Both the position numbers and the translations under genes were made by a program. The notes under the pieces are model-generated. The model did not search any database, had not been told where the DNA came from, and saw only the letters and a program-made list of their open reading frames with translations. Below, piece after piece: positions 1-11,495 of a stretch of DNA of 64,000 bases. The DNA is taken from positions 2,604,001 to 2,668,000 of the forward strand of contig NC_070571.1 of assembly GCF_026914185.1 (NCBI RefSeq), read 5' to 3'. The first letter of the stretch is position 1. Every line of letters starts with the position of its first letter. The DNA is from Puccinia triticina (Eukaryota; Basidiomycota; Pucciniomycetes; Pucciniales; Pucciniaceae).

Positions 1-237
1 ATGTCCCCCCCCCACACACACAAGGCCATGTCCCAAAATTGGCGTACCGGAAGTGAAGAAGATATAATATCGACTCGGTATGAAAGACCAGGAAAGACCC
101 TTCTCGAAGGCACAGAACTCTTCCCGTGATTTAAATTTGACAGGGTCCTTGAGTTATTTGGCACTCAAGAGTTCTCCGTACATATCCTCGGGGTCCCAGC
201 TCGCCTTTGTCCGCTTCGTGGCCATCAAGGTGGCGTA

Positions 238-458
238 TGTAGCACTCAATGACTCAATGCAGCACTGACTTCATAGTGCAGGAGGTGCTCCCCATCTCCA
301 TGAACTTAGCTCCCCATGTGTTCGCTCGGTTAACAGAGCATTCCAAAGGTGGTAGTCTAGCACTCAATAACTCAGTGCAGCACTGACTTCATGGTGCAGG
401 AGGTGCTCCCCAGCTCCAGTAACCCAACATGTTCCCTCGGTTAACGGCGCATTCCTGA
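238..458. repeat. Imperfect direct repeat upstream of the first secreted-protein gene
   Basis: Two copies of about 100 bp lie head to tail at roughly 238-345 and 357-458. Both start near GCACTCAAT(G/A)ACTCA, pass through GCAGCACTGACTTCAT and GTGCAGGAGGTGCTCCCC, and end with CTCGGTTAAC and GCATTCC. The second copy ends about 100 bp before the start codon at 560, so the pair lies in the presumed promoter. Nothing else gene-like is seen in 1-559. A regulatory role is inference. Confidence 0.6.
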
Positions 459-559
459 TGTTCGGCTCCCCAGCCTCACTCTACATAAAAACTGTCATAC
501 TCCCCCTCCCAGAAGCGCGTTCCAAGTCCGAAATAACCTTACGCTGAAGCCCTACAAAC

Positions 560-1690
560 ATGGTCCACCTTTTTACTTGTTTGATCCTCTCGACACTCCT
601 TCTCTTGGCTCAGCTCTCCTGCCTCGCCGCGGCCCAGGAGGAAAACTCAACCAAGAACTGTTGCCCGGGAGATTCCAGCTGCTCTGGATGTTGGATGTGC
701 CCCGAGTCTGACCTCCGAAATTGTTGGGATGCAGCCGTGTAAGTATAAGAAATTAATGAATTACTTTACTCAGTACTGTCACCAAGAAATATTGGTCTAA
801 CTATTATATAACTATCATAGGCAGGAAATAGACCAGTGTCACATAACTGATGATCTACCGAAATCAGCCGATACATTTTGTCGTGCCTTTGCCAAACTTG
901 CCCAATGCTGGTCAGCTGGACGTTGTTGCAGCGAATACGCCCCACTGTGAGCCTTTTCATCCACTCGTAACTGTTTTATCGGCAAGAATATTGTCAGTTT
1001 TGTTAATCCGTGCTCCCTCACATCCCAGTCTTGCAGCTGCGACGAATCTTTGCAACCTGAAAACATGGAGCCCGCAATTGATAACAAGAGATGAGCTCGA
1101 AAAGTTCATAACCATCGCCAACGCGACTCGAAACGCGATCTGGCATAATGTATGTCTCGTATTGTCTTCGCGGCTTAACCTGAGGGTTCCTGGGGTGCTA
1201 ACCACCTTGGACTGCCTTACAGGACTCCGGAGTAGATGTGCCGAAATTGACGGTTTCTGTCGAAGCCTATAATAATTCAGTCTCCAGCCAGCCGACCCAA
1301 CCGAATTCTTCTGAGAACACAACAAATCCACAGACCAGCAGCACCACCCAGCACACGTACGCCAAGAAGTCAGCAGACAAAAACAATCAACCCGATGAAC
1401 CTGAGGAAGACAGTGATCCGAGCGAGGAATCTGATTACAGCAGTGACTACGGAGGCGATGAGGACTCGCCCGAAGTTGATGACAATCCACAAGCCAACGA
1501 GGAAGATAATAAATCCGCAAAAAATCAGCAAGAGGGGTGCACGGTTGAGGTGACCAACCGCCCGACCAAAAGATCTGGACATTACCACCAGACCCGATGG
1601 AGCAAAACCAAGAATAGTCTCTCCAGGGTCAATTCCCAATATTCCTCCCTTGTCTATGTTCGAGGTTGCTCATTCAAAACCTCTTCGTAA
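560..1690 (+). CDS. Secreted Cys-containing protein with acidic C-terminal half (candidate effector)
   Basis: Four exons join in frame: 560-738, 821-946, 1029-1149 and 1223-1690, giving 297 residues. The product starts with a classical signal peptide: a hydrophobic run of about 20 residues ending in an LAAAQ-like cleavage site. The next 90 residues hold about 12 cysteines, including CC, CxxC and CxxCxxxxxxxC spacings. The C-terminal half is rich in Asp, Glu, Ser, Asn and Thr and lacks cysteine until its end. I do not recognise a domain. The introns are 71-82 nt, and the first has a CTAAC branch-site candidate. The last exon could instead splice from 1627 to 1699 (71-nt intron, phase kept) and end at 1863, giving about 331 residues. 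Small secreted Cys-rich proteins of this form are typical effector candidates in rusts, but that role is inferred only from signal peptide and cysteine content. Confidence 0.75.
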
Positions 1691-1863
1691 ACTCACAGCG
1701 TGTCGAAAACCCTCTCCATAAACGTGCCATGCACCGTCACCACAACCTGGACCTGTTCAAGCGTACCGAAGAGGGTGATGGGGGCTGCGGGCTCGACTTT
1801 CAAGGCGTGCCCTACCCTCAACAGGTCCCCGAAACCGTGGCTCACGTCTTTGCTGAACTTTGA

Positions 1864-3063
1864 TCAGCTTACCTGGACCCGCTGGACGGCCTTTTTTGGT
1901 TTCTTGTGTCTTTTTCGGTCCTGGTTCATCATAGACGTGACGTCCTCCGGGCCTTAGAACCTTTTTTTTCTTTACACGTCTGACTTTTTCCCACTAACTG
2001 TGCCTGGGGCCAACAGTGTGTTCTAGCATTGTGTTACTTGACAGATTAAAACAGAGGTTTTTCTTCTATCCTTACTCAGGTCCTTTTTATTATACTTCCT
2101 TTTGTTTTTCTTTGAAACTACACTTATCGCTAGACAAGTCCCTAGTATAAGACCTGTTTTGTACTACACCTACCTATAGAATCCAAGCAATCAATATAGC
2201 AATATTTTCCTCGATCCTTCTTATACTCTTCTTCATTTTTTTTGCTAGTTATAATCTTGCATAGAGCTGGAACCAAAGCTGAGACTTTATTATCACCGGC
2301 CCCAAACCGGCGATGGCCTTGCCCGTAGCCTTTAGGGGAAGTACGTAATGCGAGCCAAAGCAAGTCGCGACCCAGATGTGGTCCTAGACTCATTGGTGAC
2401 CCTCATAATGTAGTTGGTACCTTTAGCAGTCTGTTATCTCTGCGGGCCATTCACGCCGAGGGAAGCCAAACTTAATTCCACTTACCAAGCTAGGTCGAAC
2501 GTCAGGGACTTTGGTCGGGTGGTTCTGCAGTTATCGATTTACAGCCGCAAAACCTATTTTTGTGTGGAAAAACATTTCCGGAGGCTGCAGATTTGATTGT
2601 GAAGGGTCTGTAGATCTCGACGGGAAGTCCTCCACTCTGACCCAGTTCTTCCAAATTTACAGGGGGGCAGCCGTCGGGCAGGGTCCCCAGCCTCCGACGG
2701 AGTCAGTTTTTTCACCACTGAGCGCAAAAAGGCAGGGGCTCTGTTCAATCAGGCTTCGGTCCGACTCAAGAAGTTAGTCAAGAAGCGTTTAGGCTAAGAA
2801 TTTTACGCAAAATCATACCGTGGATATAATAAGGAGTATAAATGTTACGCTTTTAGTCATGTATCTCCTCTAACTAACTCCTTTGCGGCTATCGGGTCCG
2901 GAGGTCCCTGCGGGAGTTCCTTCTTGTAACATCAAGGGACTTTCACGTCCTGCTTTCTGTGCGGCTTTAACGTTCGTGGCCATGTCATCTCTCCTTGTAA
3001 GTTTTTTGAATTCCCATCAGCTTTCAGCGCTCTGAAGTATATCAGTCAACCGAGCCTCAAAAG
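1864..3063. other. Intergenic, no gene recognised
   Basis: The stretch is AT-rich in places and holds only short ORFs without domain-like sequence or convincing splice structure. It contains the 3' flank of the first secreted gene and the promoter of the second. No repeat with clear ends was found. Confidence 0.5.
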
Positions 3064-5752
3064 ATGAAAAAGATATTTCTATGTGTTCTCCTGCTTTGGC
3101 CTGAAGTTCTAGTTATCTTAGTGAGACTCGCCCTCCCACCGACTGAGAAATCAGTGCAGGAAGCAGTGAAAGAATACGGGGCACGCAATTTCAAGTTGAG
3201 TGCACTGAGAAAATTTTAGCTGTTGCACCTACATAATACTCATCTTTTAACGAGTAAATAACACATGTGCGCAGTTTGAATGAATCACCAAAGCTGGGAT
3301 TAACTCTCGGAGGCCCAGGTACTAGTTTGGATGAGCAGCTTTGTCGATCGGAACCACGAGCAAAAGGACAAAACATTGAAGTCTCTGGTGAGTACGTTCT
3401 TATCACCAAGAACATGGCAGTCAGGCAATTCTATGATTCAAACTCTTTCAAATCACACTGGCTGTATGAAAACTGACTACGAGGTCTCGGTAAATCTTCC
3501 AGGAGAAAGCCAACCGAAGAAAAGACCCCTCAGCCCCAATCAAGAACGCCATTTGGTAGCTGCGAGCAGCTCGAATTCACATCCGACAAAAAAATTAAGG
3601 GGCAAGGCAAACCAGATCACGAGGCATGTTGATTTCGAGCAGGAGCATCATAATTGGGACACGCCCCATGTTCTCGGTTAGTATTCACATCTATTTTGCA
3701 AGGTGAGAAAGGCGATAACGTTGATCTCTTTGACGTTTCTCAGATATAGATAGTTTGCCACCACGTAACAGTTTGGGCTTTGAAATTCAATGGAGTAAAC
3801 CGTTGGAGCCAGCATCTGTACCAACAGAATTTATGCTGCCATCGCCTCTCTTGGAACCCTCAATACACCTAGCATTAACAGAAAGAACTGAAAACGTTAT
3901 CGAGAGATTACACAGTGGAACACCTGCGCCTCTGAATGATGGAATTACCCTTAATTTGTTCCCGGAGAGGGGCAACGAAAATCGTGCTGAAATTTCAAGA
4001 TCTGACCAATTAAACTCACAAGGGAAGATCTGCAGCGCTTCAGAAGCAGGCACGAGCCGAGAAACAGAAAGTGATTGGAAAGTTGCTGAGTTGCACTTAG
4101 AAAACGAGGAGTTTCTCTGGGCCTTGCTGTACAGCGCAAAGCTCGCCATATCTGATTCACTTTACCAAGAACTGATGGCTAATCATCAGGGAAAGATGTC
4201 AAGTTTCATTGAATCCCTGGCCCTAAGTGTTAACCCATTGATGAATCAACGAGCCAAAGTTTCAATTGAAGAATTGTCAAGCCCCGAATCAATCAATAGT
4301 CTAAAAGAATTTGCCCACCTTCTTTGGTGTATAAACTCAAGATTTATCAGACTCTTCAAGCCAGAGGAAAGGGTGTACATTTCTGAACAAACTCAAGTTC
4401 ATCAATGGATTCTTGATCTTTTAAATGAATCAGAAGATGCAAGCATTGCAAAATTAGACCTTAAAAAACTCCTCATCAGTGCACTTGCTGCAAAGTATTC
4501 AGACCCAACCCATGAGTTACATTTCACACGACACAGTTATTTGCCTGATGGGGTGGTGTGTGCAAATCAAGTGTTGATGACACAAGCCGTGATAAATATT
4601 CTTGTATCTTACTATAAAATGCTACACCCTTATAATTGGAAGGCACTTTTTCCAAATGACAGAGATTTCATAGATGCCCTCACAAGAGTTATGAAGCGTG
4701 AACCAGAAATGGGACTAAACGAAAGATCAAGGAGATGCTTAGAAAGCAATGAATCAAGGGCTTTATTTCCATGGAGAGAAGCTAAGGATACAAAGTTGGT
4801 CTACAACATATCAAATAATCAAATTCCCATCTCTGGCCGCCTGCTTTTGAAAACTGATTACTTGGTTCCCAAAATAGAATTATCATCTGATGAGAAAGAT
4901 TCCATTACAGCAAGTCTTTTAAGAAAGGGGGCAATTTCAACAACAGAAAACCCTCAAAAAATATGGGCATTGATTTCATTGTTACAAGTTGACTACAGAG
5001 GAGGAACTGGGATGGAGCGGCTCAATCCATTGTACTTTTCCAAAGTTCTTTCAGATTTGGAGAGTTGGAGAGAAACTAATGAAGGAAATCTTCAACATAT
5101 GTTTGGGCCTGAGAATGAACTATTCACACAGAAAAGATTTCATGACGAAGTGAAGAGTATGCTCCTTTTTCTTTGGATTATGAATTCCAAATTTCTCAGA
5201 AGCTTGAATATGAATGCAACTAAAGAAATAATCTTGTGTGAACAGAAACAACTTCAAGAAACATTTTACCAATTACTCACCTTGACGGATCATGCTGATT
5301 TAAACAAAATTTATAGCCAAACACCTGAAACTAAAGCCAAGAAGTATCAGCAGGAGAAGATAATCAAAGCTTTGGAATATGATGATCAAAAAGAAATTTA
5401 CATGCACAGAGATACTGGAGATAGAATAACAAGGAAGGAAGTGAGAATGGCAGAAGCAGCAGTTCAAGTGCTGATTACAAACTACTGGGAAAGAAACCCT
5501 TCAAAGTTTCTACAAATTTTTCAAAGTGAAGGATCATTAGTGATGATCTTAGCTAGGCTTGCAAGTAGAATGATCTATTTCAAGCCTACTAGAGAACACT
5601 GGAATTCCATTGAACAAATCTCTGCTTTCAACATTCTTCCGTGGAAAAACTTCATCATTTTAGATGAAAATCAGCATTCAATGATTATGAATGAATTTAA
5701 TAGGCGTTTGAAAAGAGATTCTCACTTGAAAATTGAGGAGATTGAGCAATGA
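3064..5752 (+). CDS. Large secreted protein with internally duplicated about 230-residue module
   Basis: Exons 3064-3194, 3275-3387, 3503-3676 and 3744-5752 join without a phase break to give 808 residues. Exon 1 encodes MKK followed by a strongly hydrophobic stretch, a signal peptide; this exon is only a 51-codon ORF by itself and is easily missed. Residues about 90-125 carry two basic clusters (KKRP and KKLRGK), a possible nuclear signal. The large last exon holds two related modules, about residues 260-485 and 540-775. In both, a W-A-L helix is followed by LW(C/I)xNS(R/K)F(I/L)R, a Q-rich helix, an A-V helix with (S/T)xYY-like residues, and a closing (L/I)(F/L)PW(R/K). The protein has very few cysteines, unlike the small effectors nearby. 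I recognise no known domain. The first donor is the unusual GTTGAG. Confidence 0.8.
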
Positions 5753-6318
5753 TCAAACTTTGATCTTACTCTGTAAAAAAATATTCAAGTATTTTGAACA
5801 TCAAAATGCATGTAAATAGTATTAGATCTGGATCATCTGTTTCTGAGAAAGGTTGTCTTGTGTGCAACAGTGAACTAGCAATCAGGTAGATTCAAGGATG
5901 CACCAGACTTGTCACAACAATTTCCAGGAATGCCAAAATTCAACTATGGGATTTTACTAATTAGGCTGAGAGAGAACAAAAGACTACTGAGAGATATACA
6001 TATCAAAGAAATCTAAATGAACTGTTGCCAGCAAATGAAGTGCAAAGAGGCTCAGCATTGGCGGTTTAAGGTGGACAGAGGTTGGTATTATGGGCGGGGT
6101 ACGGATATAAGAGATGAATGATTTCATCTCAGAAATCTTTGCGCAACAGCTAACCTTCTTATACATATACACATCTTGAGAAACACAAACGAAAGACACA
6201 TCAATCACAAAACAAAAGGATAAAATCTATCAGGGTCATAAATTGATGTAGTAAGTAATTAAAATATCGACAGGTCTGTTTTGTTTTCTAAAAAGGGACA
6301 CAAAATGCGGGGCTTTAT
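5753..6318. other. Convergent 3' intergenic region
   Basis: This lies between the stop codon of the duplicated-module protein (plus) and the stop of the PIF1 gene (minus). Only short ORFs without support are present. It should hold both 3' UTRs; I see no unambiguous terminator element. Confidence 0.5.
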
Positions 6319-8904
6319 CTATAAACCGGAAGCGACAGCGCCCGAGATCAAGTTAGTTTTACTCCATTGGATTACATCCGGATGGGCCATGACTTTTTTA
6401 GGATCAAAGCGGAGTACTTGGAGGCCTTCTAAGGAAGTCGCTCGTGATAAAGCCACGTAAATTTGTCCTGTCGATCAACAAAAAAACAAGTGTTTTTTGT
6501 GAGTAAGGCCATTTATCATGGGGAGAGAGCGAGCGAGAGGACGACAAACCTTTCTCGAAGACTTTTCCTAGGTCTACCTTTACTCGTTGTAAAGTTTGTC
6601 CTTGACTTTTGTGGATCGACATAGCCCACGCCAAAATCAGAGGAAGCTGCAAACAACAAAGACCAGAAGGGTCGGTTTGCTTTTTAATGACTGGAGACCA
6701 AAGGAAGAGACTTAGAGAGGGGGCTGACCTGGGAGCGACGGGATTGGACTTCACCGTCCATGTTCTCGACTTTGAATTCGGCGCGTTTGACGACGGTGAA
6801 TTCGCGCTTGCCGTTCATGAGGAACCATTCGACCAACGGGACCAAGGCCGCGGGGGATTTGTTAGCGGCAGTAGTGGGGAGACCTTTAGCTTCGGCCTCG
6901 GCCTTCGCGGCGCCTCTGAGGGGCGGGCCGGCTGAGGGTCTGGCGGCGGAGGAGAGTGGGCGTGGAGTGATGTCCACGTCCGAGTCTTCTTCGTCCGAGA
7001 AGATCCCCGTCAGGTCCACCCCTTCGGCCTCCCGAGCCCGTTGCAGATGCAGCAGATCGGAGGGCGCATCGGGGTCGACAAAGTCGACCACCTTTCCGAC
7101 TAAGCCGTTCACTAACCACGTCGGCCCATCCTCCCCCGCTTGGTTCTTGATCATCATCACCTGTGCGTCTTTCTTCAACGTCAAACTCGGCACCGCCATC
7201 ATGTTCGCGAGGTCTCGCGCCCGTTGCTCCGGCGGCGCTTTCCCCGAATCCACCGCCGTGTACACCCGCGCCTCCGTCTTCAATGCCGCCAGCCGCGCCC
7301 CGTTCGACCGCTCTACTTCTTGCCGCGTCGGGTATAGCTCCGTTGGCTCAATCCCATCTCCAAAGTTTAAATCGCGTGAGAGCTTGTAGAATCGTTGGAT
7401 CGAGTCGGGTGATAAATTGCCCATCCTCATCTCGTTCAGCATATCAATAAACGCTGTTTAAACAAAAACGGCATCCTTGTCAAACTATTGTTTCTCTTGA
7501 GTAACTTCAGAGAGATCTGCTTACTCGAATCCTTCTGTCGAAACACTTGAGTGAGATTGATCGTCTTGGGGATACATTCTTTCCAACTAGGCGCATTAAA
7601 TGCAAACGAAACTCGGCCTTTAGAAACCGGTGGTAACTGGAAAAAGTCGCCTGCAATAACCACCTTCCCACAAAAAAATAACATAAATCATTCATTAATA
7701 TTTTCAAAAGAAGGATGAGAAATGTTAAAATTGCTTACTTGGATCCCTCCAAACGGTTTGTCAGATCTCTTCATCCTTGCCGCGATGTAAGCCAGCTTAT
7801 CAAACAGATCGCCATCGACCATAGAAACTGAGACGGAAAGAAGGGAGGAATGAGAAAGCAAGGACGGGAGGGATAGAAAAGAAGAGGACGGACTTTCGTC
7901 GATGATCAAGACCTTAGTGCGCATCCACTTGCCACTAGCCTTGCGATTACGTCTGACTTTCCCGAGCAGGACGTCTTTCTCCTCGGCGCCGAGTCCGATG
8001 CCCGCGAAGGAATGGATCGTCGTCCCGCCGATCGCGCAGGCGGCCATCCCCGTCGACGCGGTGATCGCCACCGCGTCCGGCCGACTCGCGTAGGAACGCT
8101 TCAGTGCCGAGATGATGTGGCGCAGTAGTACAGACTTCCCTGTGCCTGCTGAGCCTGTGAAAAATATCGACTCCCCTTTCAGGACTAAGTCCAGCACGTT
8201 CTGTTGTTCTGGCGATAGGGAGACCTGTTGGATCATTATGAATTTCAGTTCCTCTCTCTCTCTCTCTTAAAATTTTGTTTCGGAAAATGGAGGGCTAGGG
8301 TTCGTACCTTGGCAGCAATGCTCATGTTGGGATTGTTCAGATGGCTTTTGATCGATGCGCTGGTGGCTTGCTGTTTCCCGATCCCTGGGAGCTGGTTGAA
8401 CGCGTTACTTTTTGCCGACGATCCAGCGGGAGCAGATTTGAAATTGGGGGAGATATCCCAGGGGAGTGCCTTATTTGAGCTAGTCCTGTTGAGCGTGTTG
8501 CGGCTGGTAGAATCTGCTTGGCTAGGCTTTGGTTTTTTGGATGGTGGTTGGAGAGGATCAGGGGATGTTGGTGGCCATTCTTCCTGGTCGAGTTGCCAGG
8601 ATGGCTGTGAGGATGATTGGGGCGGTGGTGGCTGAGAGGATGGTGTTTTGTTCTGAGGTTCGGTCGATGACCATTGTCTGGTGAGCGAAGATAGTTTTCC
8701 GGTTGCCTTCGGTTGAGCGATACTGTTGTCGATCCTGTTGAGTGGTCTCTTGTTGTTGCTGTTATTGGTCAGGTTGGTTGTGCCTTTGAACATGGTGGTT
8801 GTTGGTGATGTGGTCAAGAGATGGACTGACTGGGTGGAAAGTTTCCTCGGAGTTGGACGGAAAACTGCAGAAAAGCCCCTTGATTTCATTTTCTGGCTCA
8901 ACAC
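6319..8904 (-). CDS. PIF1: PIF1-family 5'-3' DNA helicase, mitochondrial/nuclear type
   Basis: Seven exons on the minus strand (8904-8308, 8224-7894, 7827-7739, 7663-7525, 7453-6729, 6646-6550, 6467-6319) give 708 residues. All superfamily 1B motifs are present in order: Walker A GSAGTGKS near 223, DEISMVDG near 308, GDFFQLPPV near 344, [14 protein letters not shown] near 639 and [16 protein letters not shown] near 664. The first about 200 residues are Ser/Pro/Gln-rich, and the N-terminus is basic and hydroxylated like a mitochondrial presequence. An acidic and Ala/Pro-rich insert sits around residues 500-560, where fungal PIF1 proteins vary. The family unwinds G-quadruplexes and acts at telomeres, replication barriers and mtDNA. 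No damage is seen, so I take it to be the intact host gene and not a Helitron-borne helicase. Its 5' end faces the UEV gene. Confidence 0.93.
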
Positions 8905-9761
8905 AAAAATTTCAAGTCAACTTCCCGCTGACCGCTAAAATCCCAGCCTTCCGACCATTGTTTCCAGAATCAGATTGACCTTGATCCACGTGCCAGCTTT
9001 GCTCAACGTGCACAAACAACCCAAAACCTATCTCTCAACAACGGATCTTGTGTAAATCTTTTTCCAAGACGGCAAACAAAAAACGTTGATGAAACCAACC
9101 ACCCCATCATCACCATGATAATCTGTTTCTCTTTTCAAAATCAAACCCTCAGGCTTGTTCTTCCCATCAAATGGGATTGTGGGGTAGATACGTACTCTGA
9201 CTGATAGAAAGGAAAAATTTGTGGTTCTTTCTTTATGTAGGTATTCATCAAAGAATCACTAATTTTAACTCTAGTCAGGTATATATGACCTCAACAGAAG
9301 AATCACTCTTTTATCAAGTACCACCCATCCAGCTCTTTAATCGAGCCCAAAAATCGCCTATCGCGTACTTCAATTCAGTGGAGGGAACCACTAGAGCTCG
9401 AAGGCCATAGGAAACGGACGAAAGATTGGTTGATCAATTCAGTTCTGAAGAAAATTGGCGTCCTTGCAATGTTGGTGATTTTTGAGGGGGATAGGATATT
9501 TTTCTGATGCTGCTGACAGATAATAATTGGCTGTTTGATTTTTGAGGAGACGAAGTCCTGGATCGGGGATTATCGGCAAGTGAAGTTCTCCCCCGGGCCC
9601 GAAGACAAAGAAAAGGAGTCCGGCCTGGGCCTGCAGAAAAAGGACCCAAGTCCCACTATTGTCGATCGAAACCACCAAGTGTCATTTCAAGCATCAAGGA
9701 CGCCAAAAAAAAATTAGACCAAGAAACAAAGCAGGCCCAAACCGACGAGAATCCAGGATCG
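8905..9761. promoter_or_regulatory. Shared upstream region of PIF1 (minus) and UEV (plus)
   Basis: About 860 bp separate the two divergent start codons. No long ORF with support lies between them. This should contain both promoters; I could not identify a clear TATA element. Confidence 0.4.
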
Positions 9762-10758
9762 ATGTCCGGCGCCCAAGGTTCGTTCCTCTCTTGATCGCAC
9801 ACTTTTCAGACTTCCAAGAGAGCCTGGAACTGTAAGACTGATTGACTGTTTCCCGATCGTCCCATTGTCGTCACCCAATCATCAAAACTACCAGTTCCAC
9901 GAAATTTCAGACTGTTGGAAGAGGTTGAGTACCGTTACCATTTTATCCCTGGCTGGGGAGCATGAGGTAGGAGCACTGACTGGCTCTTGAACACGATTGG
10001 TGAAAGGGTAGTTAGAGAAGGGCGAAAAGGGACTCGGGGATGGGACTTGCTCGTATGGCTTAGCCGACGGCGATGACATCACGATGACTAAATGGAACGG
10101 AACAATCATCGGACCCAGTAATGTTGAGTCTCCTCTTACCGTCTTACACTCCCACCAAACAAAAAATCCCAACCATCGATCCTTTGTTTCCCCCTTCTTT
10201 TAATCCCTTGGTTTCCGCGTCAATAAATGGACTGCTTGTGTGTGTTTGTTTGTGTAAAATCGATGGAATGGTCATGGATTCTATCCACGTAGAGTTTCCA
10301 TGAAAATCGGATCTACGATATCAAGATCACCTGCGGAGACTGCTATCCCGACTTCCCACCCACGATCTTCTTCCTCACCAAAATCAATCTACCTTGTGTC
10401 AACCAAACAACTGGCGAGGTCAGTGCCCTATTCCCCTCCCCATCTCTCCTCGGCGTTTGTTTTATATCACGCTCGCCGAAAATGATAATAATGCGTGGCT
10501 GACTCATGATTTGGCCCCCTGGATCGGACGGGACAGGTTGAGCCGTCGAAATTCCCAGTCCTATCGGGATGGAAGAGGAACTATACGTTAGAGACAGTCT
10601 TGGTCGAATTACGAAGGTAAACCGACTTTCCCTCTCTTATCAAACCCCGCAGAACAATCCAAAAACTCATGTTGGTGTGTGTGTGTGTTTTATGACATAG
10701 GGAGATGTTGCGGGCCGGAAGAAAGTTGATCCAGCCTCCTGAAGGGACGATGTTCTGA
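9762..10758 (+). CDS. MMS2: Ubiquitin-conjugating enzyme variant (Mms2/Uev1 type)
   Basis: Six small exons (9762-9777, 9895-9923, 10012-10122, 10293-10418, 10537-10616, 10701-10758) join in frame to give 139 residues, the usual Mms2 length. Recognisable stretches in order are [70 protein letters not shown] and a C-terminal [16 protein letters not shown]. As in all UEVs there is no catalytic-cysteine HPN-type active site. Mms2 pairs with Ubc13 to build Lys63-linked ubiquitin chains in error-free post-replication repair. Exon 1 has only 16 coding bases, so ORF-based methods miss it. Two donors are GTTGAG. No defect is seen. Confidence 0.94.
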
Positions 10759-11495
10759 GCACTTCAACCCGCCGCCGTCCAAGACCATCCTTACATCGGA
10801 TCCTCCCTTTCCACCCGACTCCTGACTCAAACCCTCTATCCTCTTGGCCTCGCACCTTTTTTTTCTTTGTGGCCCCTCCCTGATCATCGCCTGTTCACAA
10901 CCTCCTCTCTCTCCCAACCAATTTCCATGCATCCATATACTCACATAGAGCCATGTCTTCTCTTCTCTCCCCTCCTTGCAGCTTCCGCCATCTCTCTCCC
11001 CTTTTTTCCTCCCCCAAGAAAAAAACAAAACCATACTTTTTCTCTCCCACAATACTGATTAAAAAAGCTCGACCTTCTGCGGTGCTTTTTTTTGTTTACA
11101 GAACTTGATCTTTCTTTCTATCTCCTTTTTGTTGTTTTTAATTTGTTTGTGGTTGTTGGAGAATGTGAAAAGTTAAAATAGAAATCAACAGTTTCTCTTC
11201 TACTATTATTTCTCAACTTCGTACTCTACTATATTTTTTCTTACTCTACACTTCAAAAGAAAATTCAAAAAAATGCCATGTTTGTCCTCAAGGTCTTGGG
11301 GATTTCTTCAGAGAGAACCTGACATACAGGGGTCCGACCAATGACATTGTCTATCATTTCGTATGTCTTCCAGACATTACTTGCACCAAGTTAGGCATAT
11401 TAACTACGACCATGAGAAAAGCCTGAAAAATGGGACAAGAAATATGCTAAAACAAGTAAGAAAGGAAGACAATATAGTGGAAAGAGGCAGAGGCA
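10759..11495. other. Convergent 3' intergenic region
   Basis: This lies between the UEV stop (plus) and the BFR2 stop (minus). Pyrimidine-rich on the plus strand (about 10860-11260) with T-runs; no supported gene. Confidence 0.5.

Noticed and set aside
6760..7389. 209-codon plus-strand ORF
   Set aside because: Antisense shadow of PIF1 exon 5, which carries the real helicase sequence.
6319..8904. Helitron origin of the PIF1 helicase
   Set aside because: No Rep/HUH domain next to it, an intact seven-exon gene, and a presequence-like N-terminus point to the host PIF1.
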